A program made the translations under genes and the position numbers. A stretch of DNA of 64,000 nt, taken from the NCBI GenBank assembly GCA_024449915.1, contig JAMZAV010000896.1, forward strand, positions 124,001 through 188,000, written 5' to 3'. Under the pieces are notes generated by a model, which was given only the letters and a program-made list of their open reading frames with translations, did not search any database and was not told the DNA's origin. Below are positions 11,042 through 21,270 of this stretch, one piece after another; the stretch's first letter is position 1; each line of letters starts with the position of its first letter. This stretch comes from Sweltsa coloradensis. Its lineage: Eukaryota; Arthropoda; Insecta; Plecoptera; Chloroperlidae.

Positions 11042-11425
11042 TCCCCGTCTGGGCCCGGGATAGAATTGGCCCAGAGCTTGGCTCTGCTTATCGTAAAAGG
11101 CGATTCTAGAGAAAAAGTCCACCTCGCAAACATCAGCAATAGTAAGAGCGGAGTATATTGCTCCCCGAAACTAGAGGCGAGCTCTGGCAATCGTTATCAG
11201 GGACACCTCCCCATTCCCTTGACAAAATCCCCGACGACGATGACAGTGACAAAACGCACGATGACAAAGACGATGACGACCGTGACGTGAGAAACCCCCC
11301 TTCCCTTACCCGTTGCTGGTTCTGACCAGCATGGGCCCCTCCTCCCCATTCCCCAAGGCTAGAGTGGTGCATTATGACCTGACAATCGACGCGTCCTTAA
11401 TCCAAATAATTAAAATCCAAATAAT
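11042..11425 (+). mobile_element. S-element, full length
   Basis: CCCCGTCTGGGCCCGGG start; the tail AATCCAAATAATTAAAATCCAAATAAT shows tail repetition. Confidence 0.92.
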
Positions 11426-11690
11426 AATTGGTGCATTTCAAACAAGCCCGGTAGTCAGCTTGTATGCCGAGTCAGGTGTGTCTTCCGTATCAGAACAAGA
11501 AAACCTCTTGATGAGTACGTACGTTATGAAAATTAGAGCTATGTCTAACCATCCAGCAAATTGGGATATATCCAATACGAATTTTGTCCAGACATTTTGA
11601 TAACAAACCGATGGCAGACCTGCCGACGGGACTAAGATGTAAACTATTATTCACATCTTATAGAAATTAATATGCCAAAAGTTTTAAATT

Positions 11691-12000
11691 TGTTTTTTTA
11701 GTAATAACCCTCCATGGTTTACACCTGAGCCGATTATTATATTTGACCTTTGTCGTTTTGAATAAAACTCTACTAGCGTTAGTGTTTGCAAAATTAAATT
11801 TCGAGAAGATTTGCCATGAACATCGTATGTTTACTTTGGTATTCACAGATGGCTCCAAAATTGACAACAAGGTTGTATAAGTGCCATTAATTGCTCCACC
11901 TTAACTGAACGTTTCAGACGAAGCGACATGTGTTCAGTTTTCACTGCAGAGTTATAGCCACCCGCGAAGCTTTTAAATACATTCTACATTGCCGTTGTCT
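11691..12000 (+). mobile_element. L-element RNase H region, part 1
   Basis: Encodes the stretch before RNase H and its first motif (VFTDGSKIDNK), with indels. It starts at almost the same L position as the 41.4 kb copy (TTTAGTAATAACCC). It is interrupted at CGTTGT. Confidence 0.85.
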
Positions 12001-12392
12001 GTCTCAACTCTCGCAGTAAACATCGTCCCCCACTGGCAAAAGACCTACTTCTCCAGGTTGGTTTTGCATCTGGAGACGCCTGTCCTAAGACGATTGAGTG
12101 ATTTCAAAAAGCGTATGGAAGATCTTGCACTAGCGCCAGTTCTTCCTTTGACTCCGTGATAGGTTCCAACAGTTCTTTCTTCCATCTGGAAATTCGAGTT
12201 ACTTCAGCCTTGCCGACTAGTGGTCTGGTTCCTTGATCTAGATTTGAGTTTCGCCTTCTATTCTGTCGGCTGTCCACCGATGGGAAATTGCTGTAACCAA
12301 GATGATATAATACAGGCAATTGAGAGAGACATAAATGCCGCTGTTTTTCAAGTGGACGTATTTGATCCGGACATGGAAATTCGATTCAATTG
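12001..12392 (-). mobile_element. Antisense fragment of a different non-LTR element
   Basis: Lies between two halves of an L copy, with GTTGT on both sides as a possible short target duplication. The minus strand encodes an open segment (12104-12319) that runs, with a break, into SLNRLRTGVSRCKTNLEK, the C-terminal motif that follows the reverse transcriptase in several LINE clades. Clade not determinable. Confidence 0.5.
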
Positions 12393-12906
12393 ACGTTGTG
12401 TAGAATACATTTTATGTTCAGACAGCTTGAGCTCACTTCAAGCCTAAAAAACTCATGTATTCAAGTCATCATTTGGTACAAGAAATCCAATTCTATTTAG
12501 AAAAACTAAACTCTAAAGAGTCTATAATACAGTTTTGCTGGATACCTGGACACGTAGGCATAAAGTGAAATGAACACGCTGATCGGGCTGCTAAAGAAGC
12601 TTCCCAGCTTCGCGAGGTTGATTTTAATCTAGTTCCCGTTCCAGATGTCAAGAGTGGATACAAGCACAAATGTTGGACTTGCGACAAGCATCTAGGGATG
12701 TTGTGAAAAATAACAAATTGCATAGTGTGATGCCCACACTGACTAATAAAATTCATCCTCCTGCCTCTCTAGAAGTGGATATATCTTAACAAGAGAAAAG
12801 GTTATTCCCATATGAGGCACATGTGATGTACCTTTAACCGTACATCATATGTTGGGAAAATGTAAACAATATGATGCCTTGCGCACGCAATTTGGTATTT
12901 CCTAAT
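12393..12906 (+). mobile_element. L-element RNase H region, part 2
   Basis: Resumes at CGTTGTG and runs through the RNase H active-site segment (CWIPGHVGIK) and the QSRD-type linker to the CDTC/HHM Cys/His region. Several frame breaks. Confidence 0.88.
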
Positions 12907-13113
12907 CATGTCGTCGGGACACCTCCCCCTTCCCTTGACGACCTCTCCGACGACAATGACAAAGACGATGACGACCGCGACGTAAGAAACCCCCTTCCAC
13001 CCCTTACCCGTGGCTGGTTCTGACCAGCATGGGCCCTCCTCCCCATATCCCCTAGGTTAGTGTGGTGCATTATGACCAAACGGTTGACGCGTCCTTAATC
13101 GAAATAAACTTTT
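12907..13113 (+). mobile_element. S-element nested in an L copy
   Basis: 5'-truncated S copy beginning GTCGTCGGGACACC, dropped into the L element at AATCAT; ATCAT recurs on the far side. Confidence 0.88.
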
Positions 13114-13120
13114 AAAAAAT

Positions 13121-13400
13121 TATCATATTATGGTAACTGCAAAAAAAACTTTCCTAATTTCTCATTTCAAAATTCAAATAACTAATTTAACAAAATTTAA
13201 TTCACATCACGTACGTTTCCTTTATTTATTTAATTACATTCAAATAAAGAGTTTTTGTTTTGATAATACTATCAGCACCATTCCATCCATCCATTCCACC
13301 ATCATCAAACACACCATAAACTCAATTCATTAAATTTCAATATCACAGGTGGCGCAATATAACTTAACTTGTTGTAGCGTCTGTCTAGTTTCTCACGTCG
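13121..13400 (+). mobile_element. L-element 3' UTR, continuation
   Basis: Picks up at ATCATATTATGGTAACTGC and runs to CTCACGTCG, completing the copy begun at 11691. Confidence 0.88.
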
Positions 13401-13424
13401 TTTTTCGCTGGTCTGGAGCCAGTT

Positions 13425-13499
13425 TTCAACACTGTAAGCGACGTGTATTCAGTTTTCACTGCAGAGTTATTCGCCGTCCGCGGGGTATTCTACATTGCC
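13425..13499 (+). mobile_element. L-element RNase H fragment (part 1 of a split copy)
   Basis: Matches the segment encoding CSVFTAELFAV. Continues at 13617 and 14049 after two S insertions. Confidence 0.85.
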
Positions 13500-13616
13500 C
13501 TTCCTCCTTCTGACTAGCATGGGCCCCTCCTCCACCCCCCCCCCCCCCACCCTTAGGCTAGAGTGGTGCATTATGACCTAACGGTTGACGCGTCCTTAAT
13601 CCAAATAAACCAAAAA
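13500..13616 (+). mobile_element. S-element, 3' fragment nested in L
   Basis: Starts at TTCTGACTAGCATGGGCC, interrupting the L RNase H region. Confidence 0.87.
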
Positions 13617-13671
13617 CCGTTTGGTGAATACCTTTTGTGTTCGGATAGCTTGAGCTCACTACAAGCATAAA
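13617..13671 (+). mobile_element. L-element fragment (part 2)
   Basis: GGTGAATACCTTTTGTGTTC onward, the segment encoding the LCSDSLSSL active-site stretch. Confidence 0.85.
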
Positions 13672-14048
13672 AAGTCTGGGGGCGGGGTAGATTTGCCCTA
13701 AAGCATGGCTCTGCTAATCGTAAAAGGCGAGGAAAGAGAAAAAGTCCATCTCGCAAACATCACCTAGAATGTAATGGATTACATTATTCCCTTAAATTAG
13801 AGCCGAGCTCTAGCAATCGTTGTCACGCACCTCTACCCGTCCCTTGAAGACTTCCCCGACGATGACCATGACAAAACGAACGATGACAAAGACAATGACG
13901 ATCGCGACGAGAGAACCCCTTTTCCTACCTTTACCCGTGGCTAGTTCTGCCCAGAATGGTCCCCACCTCACCACATCCCCTAGGCTAGAGTGGCGCATTA
14001 TGACCAAACGTTTGACGCCTCCTTAATAAAATAAAATAAAATAAAATC
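13672..14048 (+). mobile_element. S-element, full length, nested in L
   Basis: Drifted 5' block (GTCTGGGGGCGGGG); the tail is replaced by (AAAAT)n. Confidence 0.88.
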
Positions 14049-14135
14049 ATGTATTGAATTATCATTTGGTACAAGATCGAATTAAAAAAACTATACTCAC
14101 TGAGTTATATTGTAGAATTTTGCTGGATACCAGGG
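14049..14135 (+). mobile_element. L-element fragment (part 3)
   Basis: From ATGTATTGAATTATCATTTGG to TTGCTGGATACCAGG. Confidence 0.85.
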
Positions 14136-14257
14136 GGGCTAATTTTCTAATGACAATATGATGACAAAGACAATGATAAAGACAATGACAATGACAATGA
14201 CGAAGACGATGACGACCGCGACCGTGACGTGAGAACCCCCCCCCCACAACTTCCCCC
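14136..14257 (+). mobile_element. S-element, GAC-rich middle only
   Basis: Expanded ATGACAAAGACAATG repeats ending GACGTGAGAACC plus a C tract. Neither S end is present. Confidence 0.75.
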
Positions 14258-14544
14258 TTGTCTGGGCCCGGGATAGAATTGGCCCAGAGCATGGCTCTGC
14301 TAATCGTAAAAGGCGATTCAAGAGAAAAAGTCCACCTCGCAAACATCAGCTAGTAAGAGCGGAGTATCTTACTCCCCAAACTAAAGGCGAGCTCTGGCAA
14401 TCGTCGTCGGGGACCTTGCCCCCTTCCCTTGACGACCCCCCGGCGACGATGACAATGACACAACGAACGATGACAAAGACGATGACGACCGCGACGTGAG
14501 AAACCCCCCTTCCTAACGGTTGACGCGTCCTTAATCCAAATAAC
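14258..14544 (+). mobile_element. S-element with internal deletion
   Basis: Intact 5' end and tail, but the CCGTGGCTGG .. GCATTATGAC block is deleted, so CCCTTCC joins TAACGGTTGACG. Confidence 0.9.
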
Positions 14545-14945
14545 CCTCGTCTTTTCCTGAAGTAGAACTGGCCCAGAGCATGGCTCTGCTAATCGTAAAA
14601 GGCTAATTATGAGAAAAAGTCCACCTCGCAATCATCAGCATGTATGAAGGGTAGAAATTTACTCCCCGAAAATAGAGACAAGCTCTGGCAATCGGCGTCG
14701 GGAATCTTGCCCCCTTCCCTAGACGACCTCTCGACGACCATGACGACAATGACACTACGAACGATGACGAAGACAAAAACGACCGCGACGTGAGAACCCC
14801 TTTTCCTCCCCTTACCTGTGGCTGGTTCTGACCAGCATGGGCCCCTCCCCCCCCCCCCCCCCCCAGTTTAGAGTGGTGCATAATGACTCAACGATTGACG
14901 CGTCTTTAATCCGAATAATCCAAAATTTATCCAAATAAACCAAAA
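14545..14945 (+). mobile_element. S-element, near full length
   Basis: Head-to-tail with the previous copy. The C tract is about 17 long and the tail doubled. Confidence 0.9.
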
Positions 14946-15436
14946 TAGTCATGCTTAGCGCGGTTGTAGTATACATGATGGCCATGTGGTTCTATTTAAT
15001 GTTTTCACTGTCGATTGACAAGTTATCGCAAGCGAAATTGTATTTACTAAGCTGCCTCTCGATCGACCAAAACGATCCAGTTGGTAAATAGTCTTCACCT
15101 ATTCCCCTTTCTCCCTTGTACCTTCCTTTATAACTGTGTCGTTTTTGTTCACCCTTTGTCAAAATAACTATACTTTAACGACTGTATTTTTTCCAATACT
15201 TATTATGATACCTTTACAAATTATGATCTCAGTTATGTTTGAATGACATTTTGTTATCTTTATTTTGTATTTGTTTTCATGCAACTTATGTTTGTTGTTT
15301 GTTGTCTGTTGTACTGTGATGCTTATACAGGCTACAGGGGGAATTGATCCCTATAAGGGACTTTTACCCAAGTGGCGAGAAAAATACTTTAAAATAAATA
15401 ATGGATTAAATAATTAATAAATAAATAAATAAACCT
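14946..15436 (+). mobile_element. Probable 3' UTR of a second non-LTR family
   Basis: Untranslated AT-rich stretch ending in GGGACTTTTACCCAAGTGG, then AAATAAATAATGG and (AAAT)n. The tail-like end suggests a LINE 3' end; family not identified. Confidence 0.4.
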
Positions 15437-15438
15437 TC

Positions 15439-15537
15439 TGACACTGAGGATAGAGCGAAATGAATACGGTAATCGGGCAGCTAAGGAAGCTTCTCTGCGC
15501 CGCGACGTAGAATTCAATCTAGTTCCCATTCCAGATT
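15439..15537 (+). mobile_element. L-element ORF fragment
   Basis: Encodes the NEYGNRAAKEAS-like end of RNase H and the linker up to VPIPDS. Cut by the following S copy. Confidence 0.85.
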
Positions 15538-15544
15538 CTTCGAC

Positions 15545-16360
15545 TAGGCTTGGGTAGAATAGGGAACTGGCCTTGGTTTCAAATATATCTTACACGTATT
15601 TAGTAATTTGTAACATTCAATTTAATAAACATCGCAATTAAAATAAACTATTCAAAATAAAATCTGTGAATTCTATGCATGTTCAAAGTACCTGGGTTTT
15701 GACTTCCCGCGCAAAGACTTAAGTCCGCGCTCTTTTGGTTGTGACGTTATCGTGAGGTGAGGAGGGGAAGCTGATTGGCAGAACTGCCAGCTCGCCGCCT
15801 CGGCGAACCTCACTATCACGTCACTCCTACCTGCAATGTCGCATGGCCGTTTTCCGGCGCGAAGCCCGGTTCAAATTTTTCCTCGCTCACAGTTAGCGCT
15901 AACAAAAGCCGGACGCATAAAAAACTGTACTGGTCGGTATTTGAGGTTATTAGTAGGGACATATTCAAATTTGGTAATGAAGGACAGTTCCCTATTGTTT
16001 CAGAGCATAGCTCTGTTAATCGCAAAAGGCGATGCAAGAGAAAAAATACATCTCGCAAACATCAGCTAGTAAAAAGGGTAGTATATATTGCTCCCCGAAA
16101 ATAAAAGCGAGCTCTGGCAATCGTAGTCGGGGACCTTGCCCCCTTCCCTTGACGACCTCTCGATGAAGATGACGACAAAGACACCACGAGCGATGACGAA
16201 GACAATGACGACCGCGATATGAGAACCACGATTTCCTTCCCTTCCCCGTGGCTGGTTCTGACCAGCATGGGCTTCTCCTCCCCCACCTCCCAACACCCCT
16301 AGGTACGAGCAGCTCATTATGACCTAACGGGTGACGCGTCCTTAATCGCAATAAACCAAA
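15545..16360 (+). mobile_element. S-element split by a DNA element
   Basis: The 5' stub GGCTTGGGTAGAAT (15545-15560) is separated from the rest (15994-16360, starting ATTGTTTCAGAGC) by the element at 15561-15993. The consensus AGAATTGGCCCAG shows the empty site. Confidence 0.8.
15561..15993. mobile_element. Non-autonomous DNA element with TIRs, 433 bp
   Basis: Ends AGGGAACTGGCC..GGACAGTTCCCT, with AT on both sides as a 2-bp target duplication in AATTG. It holds a CpG-rich core and an internal hairpin (GTGACGTTATCGTGAGG / CCTCACTATCACGTCAC). No transposase frame. Confidence 0.75.
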
Positions 16361-16617
16361 ACCAAGTTTCTAAGTAGGTAAAGTATTTTACTACCAGAAA
16401 CGATAGACGAGGGACAGGACACCTCCCCTTCCCTTGATGACCTCCCGGAAGACGATGACAAAGACGATCCAGACCGCGACGTGAAAAACACACCTTTTCT
16501 CGACCTACCCGTAGCTGGTTCTGACCAGCATGGGCCCCCCCTCCACATATCCTCTAGGCTAGAGTGGTGCATTATGACGTAACGGATGGCACGCCCTTAA
16601 TCCAAGTAAACTTAAAA
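16361..16617 (+). mobile_element. S-element, 5' truncated
   Basis: Starts near TAAGTAGGTAAAG; tail CTTAATCCAAGTAAAC. Head-to-tail after the previous copy. Confidence 0.85.
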
Positions 16618-16756
16618 ACGTGTTCCAGATGACAAAAGAGGATAAAAGCAACTTTTGTTGGATTTGCGAAAGGTATCTCGGGTAGTGTTGCAAAACAATT
16701 AATTGAATAGCGCTATGCCTACACTGTATAATAAAATTCGTCCTCCTGCCTCTCAA
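16618..16756 (+). mobile_element. L-element ORF fragment
   Basis: Encodes the VPDD..LLDLRKVSRVVLQ linker and ends at CCTCCTGCCTCTCAA, where an S copy is inserted. Confidence 0.85.
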
Positions 16757-17113
16757 CTCCCCCCGTCTGGGCCCGGGGTAGAATTGGCCCAGAGCATGGC
16801 TCTGCTAATCGTAAAAGGCGATTCAAGAGAAAAAGTCCACCTTGCAAACATCAGCTAGTAAGAGGGAAGTAACCTCCCCGATACTAGAGGCAAGCTCTGG
16901 CAATCGTCGTCGGTGACCTTGCCCCCTTCCCTTGACGACCCCTCGACGACGATGACGACTATGACACCACAAACGATGACGAAGGCAATGACGACCGCGA
17001 CGTGAGAACCCTCTTCCTCCCCTTACTCGTGGCTGGTTCTGACAGCATATCCCCTAAAGGCTAGAGTTGTGCATTATGACCTCACGGTTGACGCGTCCTT
17101 AATCCAAATAAAC
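16757..17113 (+). mobile_element. S-element, full length, 53 bp before exon A
   Basis: Intact 5' block; C tract deleted (GACAGCATATCCCC). It ends about 53 bp upstream of the exon A acceptor, within reach of the branch point. Confidence 0.92.
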
Positions 17114-17166
17114 AAGAAAGTAATAAAATGAGCATGATAATTATTCGTGTTTTCTTCTTCTTGCAG

Positions 17167-17436
17167 AGCACGTGGCGCTGTTCAATATGTCGCCGAAAGA
17201 TGCAGGCTCGTAACCAGCCAGTCATACAACAAGATTCTACAGATAGTCTTCTGGACGTGCCCGTTCTGGAGGCTCTACAGCGACGTCACAGCGACGTGAA
17301 GATAGGAACGGGCGGGCTCAACCTGACAGTGGGCGGGGCCGGGAGCACTCTGGGGGCGGGGCTAGCTCCTCCAAGGTCACCAGAGTTGAGACGACACTCG
17401 GACGTATCCCCCGCGTCCTTGAAAGAACTGGAGAAG
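17167..17436 (+). CDS. Rim: Exon A of a RIM-like active-zone scaffold gene
   Basis: Internal coding exon of 90 codons, phase 0 at both ends. The acceptor is a pyrimidine run ending TTGCAG; the donor is AAG|GTGATA at 17437. It opens with STWRCSICRRKMQARNQP; I read the C5-x-x-C8 pair as the last cysteines of the FYVE-type zinc finger of RIM proteins, which bind Rab3 and Munc13 at the presynaptic active zone. The rest is a flexible linker with a Gly-rich stretch (residues 47-66) and two RRHSDV motifs (39-44, 75-80), both basophilic kinase-type sites. GC content is far above the flanking intron. The exon ends in a charged segment (LKELEK) that continues smoothly into exon B. A related RIM/Piccolo-type protein such as Fife is the main alternative; identity is from memory of the family, not a search. 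Confidence 0.75.
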
Positions 17437-17772
17437 GTGATACAACTTCAAGTAATGCACATTCTATTGTTACAAGACGTGATATCCTAGGTTGCAGTAG
17501 TCATTAGGACTGATTGATGAGTGCAGACAAACCAGGCTTTTATGCGCAAGGATTTAGTCCGGATCACTTTGAAGCTCTACTGATTTTAATATGGTCGTTA
17601 TTGTTTGCACTTGTATTTCAAGTAAGAGTGTTTGTTTGGCCCGATCATAGCACATTTACAAAATAGTGTTTAGATTTTTTTTTGTTACTGATCGTAAAAA
17701 GGTCAGCAAATCGTTTGTTTGTAGCAATTATCAAAACTTGTGAAGGCGATATATATATTTGAATCATTTGAT
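17437..17772. other. Intron sequence after exon A
   Basis: Begins with the donor GTGATA. No repeat recognised before the S insertion. Confidence 0.6.
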
Positions 17773-18183
17773 GATCTCTGATCGCGTCCCCGTCTGGGCC
17801 CGGGGTAGAATTGGCCCAGAGCATGGCTCTGCTAATCGTAAAAGGCGATTCAAGAGAAAAAGTCCACCTTGCAAACATCAGCTATTATGAAGAGTAGTAT
17901 TTTACTCCCCAACAATAGAGGCGAGCTCTGGCAATCGTCGTCGGGGATTTTTCCCCCTTCTCTTGACGACCCTTCGACGACGATGACGACAATGACACCA
18001 CGAACGATGACGAAGACAATGACGACCGCGACGTGAGAACCCCCTTTCCTCCCCTTACCCGTGGCTGGTTCTGACCAGCATGGGCCCCTCCTCCTCCCCC
18101 CCCCTAGGTTAGAGTGGTGCATTATGACCTAACGGTTGACGCGTCCTTAATCCAAATAAACCCAAAAAAGATCTCTGATCGCG
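17773..18183 (+). mobile_element. S-element, full length, 14-bp target duplication
   Basis: GATCTCTGATCGCG flanks the copy at 17773-17786 and 18170-18183, defining the element as 17787-18169 (383 bp) ending CCAAATAAACC(C)A6. The clearest proof that S moves by retroposition. Confidence 0.97.
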
Positions 18184-18390
18184 CGATGTGTTAACAATCT
18201 AACACAGTTACAAATCATATTGATGAAAAAGATGTCAAAATGTGGTCAAGAACGTAGTTTACATGTAGAGCTCATCGAATTCCGTCTTCATAGCATCACC
18301 ATAATCAAATCAGTTTATTCTCCAAATAGAAAACTATTAACAATAACAATAACTTTAGGGCCTATATCAAATTAAACCGAGATCTAACTT

Positions 18391-18729
18391 TTTTAAACCA
18401 AAGTGTGTAAAAAAAACATCACATTATTACTATCATCATCATTTTCTTATACATACACTTAGAAATTCATTCATTCATTCAAAGTAATTTATTTAACAAA
18501 ATTTAATTCACATCATACACATTTCTTTAATTTCTTTATTTCCATTTCAATAAATAACTATTGTTTTGCTATAACTATCATCACCATAATTTTTTCTTAT
18601 ATAATATACACTTAGAACACAATAATCATCAAACTTACCATTGACTTATCTCATTAACTTTAAATAGCACAGGTGGCGCAATATGACCTAACCGGTTAAA
18701 GCGTTCTACTTTCTCACGTCGTCGTTGTA
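18391..18729 (+). mobile_element. L-element 3' UTR with internal repeat
   Basis: A first piece (TACTATCATCATCATTTTC..ACTTAGAA) is followed by a second, longer piece starting earlier in the UTR (ATTCAAAGTAATTTATTTAAC) and ending CTCACGTCGTCGTTG. Confidence 0.85.
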
Positions 18730-19115
18730 AATTATGGGAAATTTTATTAATGGTAAAACGCTATTGGCGAAGACGCGAGCCAAGGTCGCGCGAACGACCT
18801 TATTCACAGAAGATAAAAACGACGAAAACTCATTTAATTACGATAAATTTGAGCCCAATACTACAAGAGATCGAGGTCTTCCATTTTTTAGTAGTTGGCA
18901 TCAAAAAGATTTCAAAATAAAGCAATATTTTCCAGGTAATACTATTTTCAAATACATTTGGGTAGATAACAGGTTGATATGCGGAAAACGTTAAGTTTAA
19001 GAAATTGTATAAACATCCGCTATATCTCATGGGAGAACAAACTACATTTGCTATGCATACATAATGTGAGTTATGTATCTTTTGTTCAGCGTTTCCCAAC
19101 TGCTCTACGTACTTT
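18730..19115. other. AT-rich intron sequence with an unassigned open frame
   Basis: An 86-codon frame (18734-18994) starts right after the L tail. It has no recognisable motif or splice context, and is probably chance. Confidence 0.3.
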
Positions 19116-19705
19116 TAGATTCAGATCCATCGTTTGTATCCAAATGTAATCTAAGCGGAGTCAAGAGGAAGAGTTACTGCAAGGAATAATACATTGGAAT
19201 GTGTTGGGGGGGGGGGATTACGGCGAGGGTTGCAGGTAGGAAGGAAGGGGTAGTAGTGACAATTGACATTATTTGTATCAAATTGAATTAATGTTAGTTA
19301 TAAACAGAAATCCAACTAAAAAACAACTTAATTTATCAAGTAAAAATATCACAGGCGGTGCAATATGACCTAACCGGTTGAAGCGCCCTAGTTTCTCACG
19401 TCGTCTTTGCTAGATTCAGATCCATCGTTTGTATCCAAATGTAATCTAAGCGGAGTCAAGAGGAAGAGTTACTGCAAGGAATAATACATTGGAATGTGTT
19501 GGGGGGGGGGGATTACGGCGAGGGTTGCAGGTAGGAAGGAAGGGGTAGTAGTGACAATTGACATTATTTGTATCAAATTGAATTAATGTTAGTTATAAAC
19601 AGAAATCCAACTAAAAAACAACTTAATTTATTAAGTAACAATATCACAGGCGGTGCAATATGACCTAACCGGTTGACGCGCCCTAGTTTACGTCCTCTTT
19701 AAAGG
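19116..19705. repeat. Tandem duplication, about 295 bp x 2, each ending in an L tail
   Basis: Unit 1 from 19116 and unit 2 from 19411 both begin TAGATTCAGATCCATCG, share a 9-12 G run and GTAGGAAGGAAGGGG, and end in a short L tail (CACAGGCGGTGCAATATGACC). The tails differ at their very ends. Confidence 0.95.
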
Positions 19706-19784
19706 GAAACTCATTACCCTCCTACTTATGGCTATTTTCATAAATATGTTTATTAAATTGTGTTTGGCAATTTTTATTTGATGT

Positions 19785-19789
19785 TTTAC

Positions 19790-19826
<37 letters not shown>

Positions 19827-19978
19827 GTCTATCCTATTCAGTGAAAAAACTGATTTACAAAGGAGGGCAACTAAATAAATCTAATTACATAGATGCAGAC
19901 ACAACATGAACTATAGTTAACAAACAATATAACAAAACATAACAAACTAGACTTTGTTTTATGAAGTGTGATACAATG
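19785..19978 (-). mobile_element. Antisense 3' end of LINE family B
   Basis: (ATTT)n at 19790-19822 then AACGTCTATCCTATTCAG; read on the minus strand this is CTGAATAGGATAGACGTTAAAT. The same end lies on the + strand at 44909-44976. Confidence 0.65.
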
Positions 19979-19979
19979 T

Positions 19980-20331
19980 GAGCATAATGTACCAAATATG
20001 ACGAGGCTTGCGCACGCAATTTGATCACTCCCAATCATATAAAGATCTTCTATCGTATGATAACAGTGACAATATTTCTAAATTTATCATTCAAAGTAAT
20101 TTATTTAACAAAATTGTATTCCCTTAAAACACATGTATTCAAGTAATAAAGTAGTAGTATTCAAATAAATATGTGTTCTTTTGTTATAACATTCATCTCT
20201 ATCATTTTCTTTTCTTTTATAAACGTAGAAAACAATATAATCATCAAAAACACCATAAACTCATTTCATTTACTTATACAATGTCATATGCGGCTTAAAA
20301 TGACCTAACCGGTTGAAGCGCCCTAGTTTCT
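19980..20331 (+). mobile_element. L-element ORF end and 3' UTR
   Basis: From TGTACCAAATATGA to CCCTAGTTTCTCG; the terminal CGTCGT is missing. Confidence 0.88.
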
Positions 20332-20898
20332 CGTATATTTCTGAGACTGAAAATTGATTGATAGAACCAAAATTCTACTGCTGTTTTAGGACGCTACATC
20401 TGCCCGTATTCTATTTCAAATACACAAAACACAAGCCACCTATCTCGAGAAAAGGAATGTGCAAATATATAATTTAGTTCTATAATTGAGTAGGACTATT
20501 CTCGACTACTTTTTTGGAATTGATTGACTAAAATCAGTGAATCAAAAAATAGTCCAAGATATTACGAAAATTAATTTAATTGGACAAGAACTTTTGATGA
20601 CAATGAATAATCAGAATAGCAATGGGTTGATTGATTTGTTTCGCCACGATAACAGGACCAAGATAACAAGATTGAAACAAAATGTGTTTACTGACCCAAA
20701 AGGTCTGCCCTTCCCCCCCAGAGAGGTTGACCAGTCATGATTCGGCACCTACAACAGGCAACCTTACCGGCGCCACCACCAAAATCATCAACTCATGACA
20801 AATTATTTTATTTTTGTATTTTTTTACGATCTTTCTACTAAAAACTTCACTCTCTTATTTTGGTACTCCCGTACCCATGCTTGCTAAAAATATTCTAA
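20332..20898. other. Intron sequence, nothing recognised
   Basis: A 67-codon frame at 20537-20740 has no family resemblance that I can see. Confidence 0.4.
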
Positions 20899-21270
20899 CC
20901 CCGTCTGGGCCCGGGGTGGAAGATGCCTAGAGCATGGCTCTCCTAATCGTAAGAGGCAATTTAAGAGAAAAAGTCCACCTCGCAAACATCAGTTAGTAAG
21001 AAGGGAGTATATTACTCCCCAAATCTAGAGGCGAACTCTGGAAATCGTTGTCGGGAACAATGCCCCCTCCCCTTGACGACCCCTCGACGAAGATGACGAT
21101 GACCAAGACAATGACGACCGTGACATGAGAAACCCCCCTTCCTCCCCTTACACGTGGCCGGTTCTGACCAGCATTGGGCCCCTCCTCCCCCCGCCCCCCC
21201 TAGGTTAGAGTGGTGCATTATGAGTTTATGACCTTACGGTTGAAGCGTCCTTAATCCAAATAAATTAATA
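20899..21270 (+). mobile_element. S-element, full length, variant head
   Basis: The head reads GGAAGATGCCTAGAGCATGG in place of GAATTGGCCCAGAGCATGG, and CTAATCGTAAGAGG. The same variant occurs at 24790, suggesting a subfamily. Confidence 0.92.

Noticed and set aside
15720..15830. CpG-rich promoter or CpG island
   Set aside because: The CpG-rich block is inside a TIR-bounded DNA element that interrupts an S copy, so it travelled with that element.
18734..18994. 86-codon + frame starting just after an L tail
   Set aside because: No motif, no splice context and AT-rich codons; kept only as a note in the intron entry.
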